Source: Microbotryomycetes sp. JL201 (Eukaryota; Basidiomycota; Microbotryomycetes). Taken from it: DNA of 64,000 nucleotides. Both the position numbers and the translations under genes were made by a program. Below the pieces are notes generated by a model. The model searched no databases and had not been told where the DNA came from. It saw nothing but the letters and a program-made list of their open reading frames with translations. Where the stretch lies: the NCBI GenBank assembly GCA_033819885.1, contig JAQYUZ010000001.1, positions 186,001-250,000 on the forward strand, read 5' to 3'. Below, piece by piece: positions 46,401-58,900 of the stretch; the first letter of the stretch is position 1, and the number at the start of each line of letters is the position of its first letter.

Positions 46401-47824
46401 ATAGCATAAATGACGCGAGCGTGTACGTCAATATTGGCCATTGTCACTTTTTGCGGGAAGAATACGACCGAGCGATCGAGAACGTGAGTCGAGCGAGCGC
46501 GCGACATGAAACAGCGAAAAGCACCTCGTTTGGCTGATGTGCAAAACTCTATCAGTATGAGACGGCTTCGACCAAGTTTTACGACAACAAGGACGAGCTC
46601 GCGATCATGTACCTTGCCCGCGCTTGGTTCCACAAGGCCAACAAAGAGAGCAATTACAGTGCGCTACAATCTGCCATCAAAGCTTGCCAAAGGGTGCGTT
46701 CTGCTCATCTGTAAAGCAACGACATGCGGTTCAACCGACTGATACGAGATGGCTGGTGTTGCCAATCAGGCCGTCGAGCTTCAACCTCAAGATTTGTCTT
46801 TCAAGTGGAACTTGGCGCTCGTGCAGCAGAAAGGTGCAGAAATGTTGCAGAATCTGAGGCCAGAGCGTCGAACATTGGTCGAGATTCGTCAATCTCTTCA
46901 GGACCTCGCAGCTTCTCAAAAGTCAGTACTATGGTCGTGATCGTACTTTGTCGTTAAGGAGACAGATTTCCTGACGTTATGACTGTCGAATTGTGCCATG
47001 CAGAATTTACGAACAACTCGAAGCAGACACGAATCCTCGTCCGCCTTACCCGAAAGAATTGTTGCGACAACGTCTCAAGTACGGTGAATCGTTGCTCAAG
47101 AAATCAGAAGAGACAATCTCTCGTCAAACAGAGTATGAACAAACAGAGGAAGCCAAAGTGGCTCTGGCAAAGAAATTACGTCAAGAGGAGCGAGAGAGAC
47201 AAATCCTACTTGAACAAGAGAGGTTGGAAGAGCAGAGGAGAAAAGATGAGGCTTTGGCCGAACAGAGAAGGATTATGAGAGAAGAGGCAGCGCAGTGGGC
47301 CTTGTCTAAAGCGTTTGCTGATTCAGATGAAGAGGGCGAGGGAGCAGGCGGCGGAGAAGGAGGGGGAACGCAAAAAAAGAAGAAGGTTGCTGGTGGTGGA
47401 GGAGGAGGACGAAAGAGGAGCAAAAAGGCTCGAAAAGGCGGAGATGGAGATGGAGATGATGAAGAGGCTCAATCGACCGAGTCTGACGAAGAGGCGGAAG
47501 CCAGGAAACCGAAGAAGAAAAAGACAAAGGTGCGTCCCGGATGGCCAGTTCTGTCTCGTGTCTGACATCAACCGTCGACAACTCTCAACAGACCAAGAAG
47601 CAACGCAGAAAGTCGGTCAGTGTGACGCCAGATGCCGAAAACGAAGGCATGGACCTGGACGAAGACGGCGAAGAGGCTGTCAGAGGCGGCAACAAACGTC
47701 GCAAACCAGCTAAGAATTTCAAATCTGCGTAAGTCAGACTTGTCGTCCCGTCAGCGCTTGCATGTTTGGCTAATGTTGGCCTCGGAAATACTGTAGTGAG
47801 TTTATCGACTCGGAAGAGGAATGA
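43440..47824 (+). CDS. CTR9: Paf1 complex TPR subunit CTR9
   Basis: Fourteen exons encode about 1173 residues of Ctr9, the TPR scaffold of the Paf1 elongation complex. The N-terminus (LELTVKTGESVPVELDELGE) and the TPR run match: VEEASKLFEEILRDEPTHLY, LKRSYRPALKAYQQIL, WPAAIDKYEGILRKFPRCIE, GLLNNIGVLLYQKGRYDSAQ, AMFNRGVTLEALGKADEAEA, YVNIGHCHFLREEYDRAIEN and YLARAWFHKANKESNYSALQ. The C-terminal third is an E/R/K coiled coil (QEERERQILLEQERLEEQRR) then Lys/Gly/Asp-rich, ending EFIDSEEE. Introns are 55-86 nt; all phases fit. The junction around 43889-43956 has two workable splice choices and is the only doubtful one. An inserted Gly/Ser loop (about 46260-46340) interrupts the late TPRs. Confidence 0.95.
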
Positions 47825-47934
47825 AGCGCGAGACGGGGAGACAAAATGGTGAAGGCACGTGTTGTAGAAACGAAAAGCATCTGTTGGATTTCTCGAATGG
47901 TTCGAAATGCATTTGCGATACTCATTCAACGCAT

Positions 47935-49735
47935 CTACTCCTTCTTGTCATCCTCCTTTGGCTCCTGATCCTGTTGCATGCTTAGTGCGACTGCATCACC
48001 ACAGATGTCAGCAGGCGAGAAGTGGGACATAATGATGCATGACAGAACGCACTCGCTCTCGCAATGTCGTCGTCTTCGTCCCCATCTCCCATGTCTACGT
48101 CTTCACCTCGACTGAGCGCCAAAGCCCTTGCCAAATCATCGTCCTCGTTGTCTTGCGCTCCGTCCATACCCACGTCCTCACTGGCTGGAGCATCTCCAGG
48201 ATTCATTGCTGCTGCTGCGGCAGCCAATGCAGCGGCCGTGTCCTTGTCGTGAGCGGCCGACGATGTCGCATCGGATTGCAAGTCTGTTGAGCTCGCCGCT
48301 GCCGCTGTGTCTCCTGCTGCGCTTGACTCTGCGACAGTATCCAGGTTGGGTGCTGTGGAGCCCGAGGCGCCCGACTGTGCCGCCTGCCGTGCCCTCTCTT
48401 CCTCCAAAGACATTCGCAGAGCCTATCAAGACCCGAATTAGTTTGAGAGCATCTTGATAGGCTGGCAAATCTTTAGTCAGACTGACCATTGCCAACTCAG
48501 GATCCAAGTTTGGATCAACACCGAACTCGTCCGTCTCTCCTCCCATAGCCGCGTCGTCGCCGGCGCCTTCGCCCCGCAAAATTGCGCTCTGCGCGATTCT
48601 CTCGCTCAACAAGTGTGGTCCAGGCTCGACAAAGAGGTAATGGGAATTGTCTGAAGAGTTGACAGCCCCATGCAAGGCCGTCAATTTCTGTTCGTTTGTT
48701 TCTGGTGCGGCAGTCGCAGTGGCGTCTGTGCTCGAGCCAGGAATCGAAAGGTCAACCGCTGTCGTGTCTGTTCCAAACGAGACAATGTCGATTGCGACAT
48801 TGTTCTTCTTCATTTTTTTACCGAGCTGTTGAGAGGCCTGTCAGAAACTTTCGTTCATGCGGTGCACGCGCGCGCGTGTTCGACGAAGCAGAGAGCTTGC
48901 CTTTACGAGTGAGGCTGCGGAAACAGAAAGCGGGCTGCCGACAAAGACAATGATCCGTTGCCTTTGGTTCTTGTTTTGTCTGTGTTTGAGTGCGAGCTAG
49001 ATAGTGGACGAGAGGATGAGCTTGAGACCGCGTTGGTGTGACGGCGAAAGAAGCTAACCTGAGCCACTTGAATGCCCGTACTCAAGTCTGCCTCTCCGCC
49101 TTGCTTTGTTTCGTGCAATGCAGCAATGAGTTTGCCTTCGTCCTGAGTTGGCGTGACCAGCACTTCGCTGGAAAACATGACATGGAAACAGAACATCAGT
49201 GAACGCGCTCGGTACTCGACACGACGGCGTTGCACGCGGCTAGGCCGGCGTGGCCTTCGAGTCGGAAGGTGCACATCTGTTGACAGACTCGCTTGCGCTC
49301 CGTCAAGCGCCCCAGTAAGAGTGGACAGCCGGGCGGTGGTGGGGAGGGGCGTCGTCATCGCTCGTCGCGTCGACACGGCACCATCCACCTGACCTGCGGC
49401 AGGTAATTGTACCACCTTGATATCGACTTGTCGCCTGGTACCTCGTCGATGCTGCCTATAGACTCACGCTTTGCCGCCCATGACGATCAGGCCGACTTCG
49501 TTCTCAGCGTGCGCGCGTAGCTTTTGATTAAAGATGACATGCACAGCGTCAATCTGAGCCTCCAGTCGAGTGGCTACGTAGAGCAATGCGGTACACGCGC
49601 AGCGTCAGTGACATGCTCGCGTGAAACAGCACGAAGGCGAGTAATCCTGTCGGACACGGGCTACTCACGTGTATAGTCGCCGTTGATGGACGAGCTCGAG
49701 TTGTCAAGCACGAGCATCGTCGCCTCGAGACTCAT
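47935..49735 (-). CDS. RPN10: 26S proteasome ubiquitin receptor RPN10
   Basis: Seven exons encode about 380 residues of Rpn10/S5a. The vWA domain reads EATMLVLDNSSSSINGDYTP, TRLEAQIDAVHVIFNQKL, ENEVGLIVMGGKA, EVLVTPTQDEGKLIAALHE, ALKHRQNKNQRQRIIVFVGS and SLVK LGKKMKKNNVAIDIVSFG. UIM helices follow: DPELAMALRMSLEEERARQ, an acidic DDDLARALALSRGED, and a third UIM-like DDIARAIALSMQQDQ completed by the last exon. The intron at about 48826-48900 has a GC donor (AAG/GCAAGC) and is needed to join SLVK to LGKK. The intron at about 49168-49467 is 300 nt, far longer than the others. Others are about 49574-49668, 48997-49058, 48423-48486 and 47991-48052. Three UIM-like helices would be closer to metazoan S5a than to the single-UIM yeast protein. 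Confidence 0.94.
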
Positions 49736-49929
49736 CTTGGCGAGCGGATGGTGCTAGAAGGGCAACCGCGACCGCGGTGCCTCCGCAGTCAAGTGATTGG
49801 CAAATCAGATTTCAGTGTTTTAGATGTCCAGGCTTCTGAAGAGCCGTAATACAACATTTTCAGTACTGACACTGCTGCATCACTCGTCTACCCTATTCGA
49901 TTTCCGATATTCAAAGCTGTCCCGCCGGT

Positions 49930-52900
49930 CTACACGACAAACAAGTCACCCTCACAGCAAGCGCACCAAACAAGACTGTCTTGCAGTTTTGCGCTCGTCT
50001 TTGTGCGTGATCGCACCGTCGCCACCGCCTGACCATCCACACTGACCCGGTTCAGACGCGACAGCGCAGCGTCAACGTCGTCATCCTCACGTCCGACAAT
50101 TTTCAAGTCATCGACGCCCAATTCGGTTTGCATGCGTTGTTTGAGCAAGCTCAAACTCGTCTTGCGCACATGCCGGCTCGTTCGACGGCCAGAGCCAGAG
50201 TCCACTTCCGTGGCCGCACCTGCAGAGCTTGTTGTGACGGGCACGAGCGGAGGCGACAGGATCGAGGGACCTAGCGGAGATGACCTTCCGTGGTTGTCCG
50301 AGTGTGGCGGGTTGCTGAACGGAAACTCGAGCGAAGGATCGACATTCTCCTCGACAGTGGCAAGGGTAGATGGAGCGCGCCGATGCGAAAATCGACGTGA
50401 ATGACCAGATCGTGTAGGAGTCGACATGACCGAAGAAGATGGATCAGACGCCGTTTCTGAGCTAAAATGTGACCGCGTAGAGTAGCCCCGAATTACGTCG
50501 TCGTCTGGCTGATCATACTCAAAGTGATCGTCATGACGTGAGTGCTCATTTTCGTCATCGATGTCGTCGTAATGCTGGTCGTCGTGAGTGTCGTCATCTT
50601 CGTAGCCGTGCAAGGCGGAACCGGCAGCCTGCGGTTTAATGACGGCAGCAGCCCTCTCTTCCTGCAGCACTTGCTCGAGACTCTCGATTTGGCCCTTGAG
50701 ATCTCCATTAGCCTTGAGCAGTTCGTGCCTAGTCTCTTCGGCGGCAAACACTCGCTCCTCCAGCGAGCGGATCTGAGCGCGGGCGGCCGACAACTCAAGT
50801 TCATGTTGTTGCTGGATAGAGTCGACTGTGGCATCGAGAATCAGCGGCGCTGGCATCCGAATCAGAAATGTTCACATACCGTATTCGCGATCGTAGGAAT
50901 TCGACCCGTCAGCGTCCGAGCCTTGCACACCAGCCAGCTGGAGCTTGAGACGATCGATCTCGTCGGATTTCGCGGACAGCATGCTCTGAGCGTGCTCGAG
51001 CTCGGACCGAACCTGAGTCAAAACCTGGCGTTCACCGTCCAGCGTGTGCTTCAGACTCTCGAGCTCCTGAACGCTTCGCTGCAGCTCGTCGGTCAAGCTC
51101 TGCACCTCTACCGCCGAGCCCGCAGCCTCGGTTCGCAACGTGGCCACATCGCCCTCGAGCGACTCAACACTAGCACGCAATCGACTCATTTCGCTCGCAC
51201 GCTCGTCACCAGATGCGATGATGGCCTGCAGCTCGCGCTCAGACTTGCTAGCTTGTCGTGTTCGCTCGTGAGCTGCTTTGCGAGCAGCTTCAATCTCCTG
51301 TCCGAGTTGCGCCTCGAGCTGAGCTATTGAGGAATCCTTGTCCCTGACAGTGACCTCGAGCGCTTGAACCCGCTCCTCCAACTGCATGCGGACCTTGTCT
51401 GCGTTTGTTGATTGATTGTCGGCCAGTGCAGAGGTCGAGTGAAGAGTCGCTTCTAGATCGTTAATGCGCAATTCGGCTTGCTCGAGCTGTGCGCGAACGT
51501 TTTGTATCGTTGCCTCGCGCTCATCAAGCGCCGTCTTGACGCTTCCAGCCTCTGCTTGGAACAATTCAGCCGCCGCTTGCAGTTCCTCGACTTTTACCTG
51601 GGACTCTGCAAAAGCAGTCTCAAGCTGTCGTCGCTCGTGTATTGATTCCTCGAGCTCTGTTTGAATCTGCTCCAACTCGCGCTGCAAGCGTTCTCTAGTC
51701 GCTGTTGCAGCCGATGCAGCAGCGTCGTTCTCGTCTGCAGATGCCCGAACCTGGTTGTCATGTTCGGCTTCTAGTCCTTTCAAGGCAGCCTGAGAACGCT
51801 CAAGCCGGCTCTGCGTGTCTTGCAGGTCGCGCTCGAGAGCCCGGGCTTTCTCGCGCAGGGCTGCAAGCTCGCCGAGATCTGCTTGCGCTTGCTCTTGACG
51901 TGCACGAAGCCGCTCGTTCTCGCTAGTCGCCTCTGTGTGAAGATGCTTCAACTCTCCGAGTTCAAATCTGACTTGCGTCGCCTCTGTCTGATTCGTGCGC
52001 TCAGCATCGCTCTGTTCTGATCTAACGGATTCCAGCGACTGATTCAGATCGTGCACTTGTGCAGCGCTTGCAGCAGCCTTCACAAGGAATAATCAGCGTT
52101 CTGGATCCTTCGCTGTCTGAGCTACGCGCACCTTTTGGGTAATCGCCTCTAGCGAAAATTCGAGCTCCTTGATTTTGATCTGCGCATCGGCCAATTCTTT
52201 TCGGAGTCTTGCTTGCTCTGCATCCTTCTCGTCCGACGATGACTCGCTCGAATCGAGCACCTGCTGCAGTGATCCCGCAGTCGACCTTGAAGACGCGAGC
52301 TGAGATCTCAGATCGCTGAGCTCGCCTTCGAGTCTGGAGATTGTCGCTCTTGCAGAGTTGAGAAGTTGCTCGCTCATCCTCCGGGCTCGCGAAACAGACT
52401 CATTCTCGGCACGAAGAGTTGCGTTCTCAGTCTTGACCCTTGCAATGTCGGCTGCCAGTCTGCTCGCCTCGTAGTCCTTCTTTTCAAGGATCTTGGCGAG
52501 CTCCTCGACTCGGCGAGAATGCGCGGTCGTTGTCTCGACCATTTTCCTGTGATCGTTGCGCATTTTCTGGATCGTTGAGATCTGAGAAGCAATGTTTGAT
52601 TTTGCGAGCTTGGCTGCAGTCTGACTGGCAGTAAGTTGCGATTCTAGCGATTCGACTCGCTTCTGGGCTTCATCGGCGCCCTGATACACTATCTGAGACG
52701 GTCGCGATGCGACGTCGTCCAGTCGGGCTCGCGCTTCCCTAAGCTCGGTTTCGAATGTCGTGCATCGGGCGCGCGCCTCGTCCAAGTCCCGCTGCAACTG
52801 CTGCACATCTCGCTCCTGCGCTTGCATTTGTTCCAGATTCGATTGCAGACGATCGACCGTTCGTTTCGTCTGCGCGAGTTCGTGCTGCACTTCCTCCTTC

Positions 52901-55752
52901 TCTTGCTCGGCAGTGGTCAATCGACTTTGGGTCTGAACGAGTTCCGACTGAAGGAGCTTTGTGGCTTCGTCAGCATCGCGTTGCACTGCCGCGATTCGGT
53001 CTTCTGAGGCATCAGCCGCCGCTTTGAGGTCCGCGATCTGCTGCTCGGCGCCTTGTAGTCGAGCAATTTCTCTCCGGCTTGCTTCGAGTTCGGCCCGCAA
53101 TTCGTGAGCTTGCGATTCGTGCGCACGAGCCTGCTCGAGCAACGAGGTTGTTTCCTCGAGTTCCCGCTTGGCCTTGCTCAGATTGTGCTGTACAGCGTCG
53201 TGCTGTTTCTCCAGCGCTTCAGCTCGAATCGTCGCCGATGAAAGCTGTCCTCGGACGCGGTCAAGTTCGGCGGCATGTTGCTCAAGTGAATTGGTCTCGG
53301 CGGCGATCTGGTCGAGCGCCTCCTCGTGCTGAGACAATAGCTCGTCGTACTGTTCTTGAAGAGCTTTGAGCTCTTCTCTGAGTGCTTCTGTCGACTCTGA
53401 CGAAGAGTGCCGTTCTGCTTCAATTTGCGCAATTCTCGATTCGAGCGCAGCGATCTCGTTTTTCCTGGTCGCATCGACAGAATCGACATTGTCCAATTGA
53501 GCTTGTAGCTCTTTCAGCGCTGTAGCGTGCTTCTCGTCGGCCTCCTGGAGCTCCGCTCGAAGTGCAGCGATCGTCGTTTCGTGTGTCGCCTTAGTGGTCT
53601 CTAGCTCGGCAAGTTGAACCGAAAGATTCTCGGCATTTGATGTATGCGTCATCTGTGACGAATTCAAAGCTTCGACGTTTGACTGCAATTCCGAAAGCTG
53701 AACGAGATGCTGCTCCCGCGCCTGGGCGAGCTCTGCCTTTGTGGCTGACAGATTTGACTCCAGGTCATCCTTCTGTTGACGTACTGTTTCAAGCTCCGAT
53801 TGAGCTTGTTTCAATTGAGTCGAGACTGCCGTGTCAGACGACATGAGTGACTCGAGTTGCTGATCGGCGTCCTGCACCTGTTTTCTCATTTGCTCGAGTT
53901 CTTGCTCAGTTTCAAGTCTTGATTCCCTCTCTGCTCGGAATTGCTCGCGCGCATCCGAGAGCTCGCCCTGCAGAGTCTCGAGCTGTCTGATATTGTTCTG
54001 CTTCTCCTGCTCTGCTTCCCCGAGACGGGCGTTGCTTGCCTCCAGCTGAGTACGAAGCAGCCTCACCTCTTCGTCGCCTTGGCGCTGTATTTGTCTCCGC
54101 TCATCAAGCTCCCGTCGCGTTCGATTCAACTCGCTCTCTGTCTTGCTCGTCGCTGAAATTTGAGCGTCTCTGTCCAGAAGAGTCCGTTCTAGTCCAGCGA
54201 CTTGATCTTGTAAGCTGGTTTTATCGTTCGACAGATTGACAACCTTGCCGCGTAGCTCTCCCAGCGACTTTTCGAGCTCCGTTTTCTCTGATTGCATATC
54301 GTGGCTTCGCGAGGTAATCGATTGCGCCTCTTGTTCGGCTCCTTCGAGCGCTTGCTGCGTTGATGTCAGTCTGCTTTTGATCGAGCTCATTTCCGTTCGA
54401 GCAGCTTGCAGGTCTGCTTTGGCTGTCGCAAGCTCCGCTTCTAGATCGTCGACACGCAAGGCTCGCTCGGCAGTCGCTGCTGATCTTGTCGCCGAATCGG
54501 ACTGGAGCTGTTGCAGTTGCGACCGAAGCTGCAAGACTTCTTCACGAGCGGCAGAAGCAGCAGAATCGGCCTCTTCCCGCTCAATTTGGGCCTTTGAAAG
54601 CTGGCCATTCAGTTCGTCCTTGTCCAACTTCGCTTTCGAAACAGCGCTGCGAGCTTCGCCAAGCTCTAGTTCAAGCTCATCTGCTTTGCCCCGAAGCGCT
54701 CTGCTGTCCAACGCTGGCAAGCTTCCAGAGGCTGGCGTATATTGAAATCCGGCCCGAGCATCTAGGGACGCGTTGTCTTTCAACGCCGACTCGGCTTGAT
54801 GTCTAATCACGGCGCTATTTGGGACCACATCACTCTCCTGCAGCAATATCGGATGACTGGTCAGTCACATGATTGTTTGAGCGCGAAAGTCACGCACAAG
54901 CTGGGATATGCGTTCTCTTTGGTTTGTCAATTCGGCCGCGTTCGAAGTGTCTTGCGTACCGTGCAAGCTCGAGACGACGCCATTTCGAATTGCGTCGCTT
55001 TCAAGCTCTCTGATCTGCGCTGCAGAGATCGCCTGATCCGGCACGAGACGCTGGCTTGATTGTAGGCGAGATTCGGAAAGATAAGCGTTTGGCTCGTTGA
55101 GTTTCCAAGGCTGTACACCGGACCCGTTTCGCTTCGGTGAGCGTTGCGTTTGATTGTTGTGCACGTCCTCCCATGCAGGCGTTTGTGTCGAAGTGGCAGG
55201 AGTCGGACTAAATGCGTGGCGCAGAGTCGAGTCCGGCGGTGGAGTCCTTGCGGAACGGTCGAGTTCAAAGCTGTTTGGCCTGCTCGAGTTCGACACTGAT
55301 GTTGCTTGTGGTGACCATGGCGGGGCGTGAAAGCGCCTCTGTGGTGTGTGCCTGCTCGGCGGACTCGAGATCCGCTGAACGTCTGGCTGCTGATGGCCTT
55401 GGGGCGCCCTCGCTTTGGGTGGCGGGGGTATGCCAAGCGGCAAGGGGCTGATAACACGAGCAGGTGGCGATAATGCTGCCGTCGGTGGGGACAGGGGAGT
55501 CTGCGCAGGCGATGACGAGACGAGTGGAGCGGACGTCGATGCGGCGGACGGCGGCGGCGGCGCACTCGTCACAGGCAATGAGCCCGTCGCGGCCTGCTGG
55601 CTGTTCTTGGCAGCTTGAAACCGCTTGAGCTGGTCAGGACAATCGCCAGTGTCGACGACGAGGCGCGTCAGCGGGCGACGTCTCAACCTCGACTATTTGT
55701 GGACACTCACCTTTTCCTTGGCGCGAGCAGCCTTGGCCGCACGGTCCTCCAT
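49930..55752 (-). CDS. Giant coiled-coil protein, golgin/GM130-like
   Basis: Five exons encode about 1850 residues. Exon 1 (55752-55711) gives MEDRAAKAARAKEKL, continuing KRFQAAKNSQQA, similar to the short basic N-terminus of GM130-type golgins (AkxkLkxFQ). A Pro/Ser-rich stretch follows, then about 1300 residues of near-continuous heptads rich in E, Q, A, L, K and S (for example ALRAELQEADEKHATALKEL). The tail has an Asp/His-rich segment, a Ser-rich RRTSRHVRKTSLSLLKQR motif and a final LVWCACCEGDLFVV with three Cys. Introns are about 55630-55710, 54838-54897 and 52078-52131; a fourth near 50850 is either 81 nt or 30 nt, both in phase. Vesicle tethering or a cytoskeletal role is plausible; a myosin-tail-like or spindle scaffold cannot be excluded. 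Confidence 0.78.
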
Positions 55753-55959
55753 CACTTGAAACTGGCTTCAAGCCTCGCGTGGCCACGCAAGGTCGCCAAG
55801 TCGAGCTGTTTCGGGGGCCAAAGCTCAACCTATGCGCCGCAGCAGCGCGTCTCGTCGCGTTCATGCAGTCACTTTTCGTTCGCAAACTCCTTGCTTTCAT
55901 TCAAACGAATCAACATGAAGCTATTAAGCTGTCCGTTCGGGACAAGCTCGCGAAAGTCC
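55753..55959. other. Short intergenic region
   Basis: 207 nt between the start of the coiled-coil gene and the TAF1 stop, both on the minus strand. No gene seen; the presumed promoter of the coiled-coil gene. Confidence 0.4.
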
Positions 55960-58900
55960 TCAAAACTCCTCCACATCCGGCAAACCACCGTGCGTTGGCG
56001 TCGGAGCCGGCGGCGACGACGCAGAGCCACCAGCCGATGGACCTGGCGTACCTTGGCCTGGACTGGCGCCAGCTGCCGCTGCTGCTGCTGCCGCCGCCGC
56101 CGCTGCTGCTTCCTGATTCTTCTTCAATTTCTTGGCCCAAGGCTTGGGCTTTGCCACAGGTTTCGGTGCGAGAGGTGCAGCCACGGGTGCAGCGCCCATT
56201 GAAGGTAGTGCGAGACCGCCTCCAAATACCGTCGGCAAGGCGGTGCTCTGCTCGGCAACTTTGGGCTGGTTGAACTCGTGCCAACGGGGACAGAGCTTCT
56301 TGGAAGTTTTCATGTGACCACGTTGGCCGCAGTTTCCACACACGCGCGTCTGAAAAAGAGGAGACATGATCGTCAACAAGCTGCACACTTGCTCTCAGCG
56401 TTCATCGTCGACTCACAGTCTCTTGCTTGACAGCGCGCTTGCCTCCAACACCAATCGCGCCGACAGGAATGCCAAGCTTCTGGTTCTTGCGAGCGAGACG
56501 ACGTTCCTGGTTCCGCTTGAGCTTCTCGAGCTGCTCCTTGAGCCTGTTCACCATTAAGCGTCAGTTGCAATTCTGATCTTGCAGTTGACGGAGACGAGCT
56601 AACCTCTTCCTTGCGCGTTCGTTCTTGCTCTCATCGTCTGATGGCAGCAACTCGTCCGCGTCTTGCTTTTCTTCGTCGATCGTCTTGCGCTGCCTGACGT
56701 ATGCATTGATCACAGCCGGGTCTTTGACAATCTCAGTCTCCCATTGCCCATTGACCAGCCGCTTGATCCGTAGCGTCTTGTTTCTCTCGTTTGCTCGACC
56801 GCTCGTCGTGCTCATGGCATCATCGCGCTCAGGAGAGCTGTCACGGCTGCCGGGAGTACCGAATCGACCATTGCGGGGCGTACCTGCTGCAGCAGGCGTC
56901 TCGTGGCGACGACCTGTTGGATTTGTGGCTCTGGCTCGACGTTCATCTTCCTCCGTCAGTTGCGGCGGCACAGGGTTGCTAAGCGCGTCCCATTGAGCTT
57001 TCCAAATGCGAGCAATCTCTTCCTTGTACACTTCTTGCTGTTCTTGCACGTTGTATCGGTGGGCAGACTTTGGTCTGTTTGCCATCTCAGCTAATAGAGA
57101 GAGCGATCACATCAGGCTGAAGGAATTGCGAAGGATCGTGCCGCTCGAAATGCTTACCCAACCTGTCTTCCATGGCTTCACCGGCACGCAAGAAAATATC
57201 TTTCATCGACACGCGTAGGAAACTGAACGCTTCGCCACGACCAGTGGGGTCACCCTCGCCGTGCAATTTGAGCATAGCCTTGTTAGCCGTCGCGTTCAAG
57301 AAGTTCTTTGTGGTCATCCAAGGAGCCAATTGCTGCTCAATATCGAGTTTCGAATCGTCGTCATCCTTGCCAACGTCTTCGGCTCCAGCAGTGTAACCTG
57401 CATCTTGCAAGTTGCGCAATCCCACTTGCATCGACTCGGCAAGGCAAACCATCTCGGGCGTGGCCATCTTGAGCATCTCGGACTCGTCAGGAATTTGGAC
57501 ATTCTTTTTGACCATCCAAAATCCTTGATCTGGGCCTTTCCGGTTGAACTCCATGAATTCCTGCGAACGGAGGTCAGCTCAGAGCAAACGCAACCCCAAT
57601 GTCTGTAAGCTAACCTTGAGGCGCTGACGCATTTGCAAGTCATTCTGGTCTGGAAAGTACCTAGTGAGGCGATGAACCTTGATACGGTGACGCGGGTTCT
57701 TGTTGACGAGCTTGAACGCGATCGTTTGCAGTCGGTTCTTGGTCAAAGTCGTGATCTTTCGAGAGTGCGGTCCAGGAACTTCCGTCAGAGGATACGTCTG
57801 ACCGACCACAAACATGTTCTTGATGTCTCGAATAAAGTACTGCGTTTCTCCAAGGATCGTCACGCTTTTACAAGGGCGACTTAGTGCACAGAAAAGCTGT
57901 TCGCAGAGCATCCTCAACTCACCGGCACACAAGAAAATCGGTGTCCGGCGATTTCTGACGAAACACTGGCGCTCGGATCAAATTGTTGTACAGAGTCGGC
58001 ACGGTCTGTCCAGGGTGGACAGGGCCGAAGACCTTGAACGGCGACTCGTCCGTGCCTTCAAGCAGGAACGGCTCGCCCAAATCGAGTTGAGGCACGAATG
58101 GATCGTCTGGCGTCCGCTTGCGGTAATAGTTGACGAGGATGCTGCCCATGCCGACATTTGAGATGATGGGCGGATTCTCTTCGGAAAATTCCCACAAGAT
58201 GAACGGCGACGTGTCCTTCAGTGTAATGTCAGACATGTGCCGGAACGCATCTCCATCGCCGCGCTTGATCTTTCGGCCCTGCTTGTCCTTTTTCTTTTTA
58301 GCAGACCTGTTTTTGGAGAATGTGATTGGCACATTGGCCGGAAATTGCATCGCAGGGCGGTGAAAAGCGCGCAAATCGGCCTTCGACAGCTTCGTCTTGT
58401 ACTGCAGACATAAGGTAAATCATTGACATGCTTGAAATGACTCTTGACACCCCGCTTACGAAAGGCAGTTGAAGCTTTTGTGCTGGATAGGCGTGCTGCA
58501 CTTCGAGCAAACCAAACGTCTGTCGGATAGTCTGCTTGATCTCGCCCTTGACTTCGTATTCCTTATCGTTAGACATGTTGAGCTCGTCGAGGCCCGGCTC
58601 CCTTTCGACTTCGCCCACCAATTGCACAGCTGGAGCTACACAACAGAGTCAGCACAAGCAAGCATGAACATACAAGGAAGACTGACCTTGTTCGTGCGGC
58701 CGCTGCAGCTCAAGATTCATTTGAGTATCGTTCAGATTCAGAGTGACCTTTGCGAAATCTTTGTGCGGCTTTGACACATCCCAAACTATCCCTTGCAACC
58801 AAGAACCTTTCTCGAATTCAAGATTGCGTGGCGCAAGCAGGCTCTCGTGAGGATGCGGCGGTCTGTGGGGCCGTTCGTCAGAAAAAAAAATCTGTCGCCA

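Noticed and set aside
50872-50880. A true stop codon splitting the golgin-like protein into two genes
   Set aside because: Both sides are in the same frame, coiled-coil sequence continues directly, and in-phase introns remove the stop.
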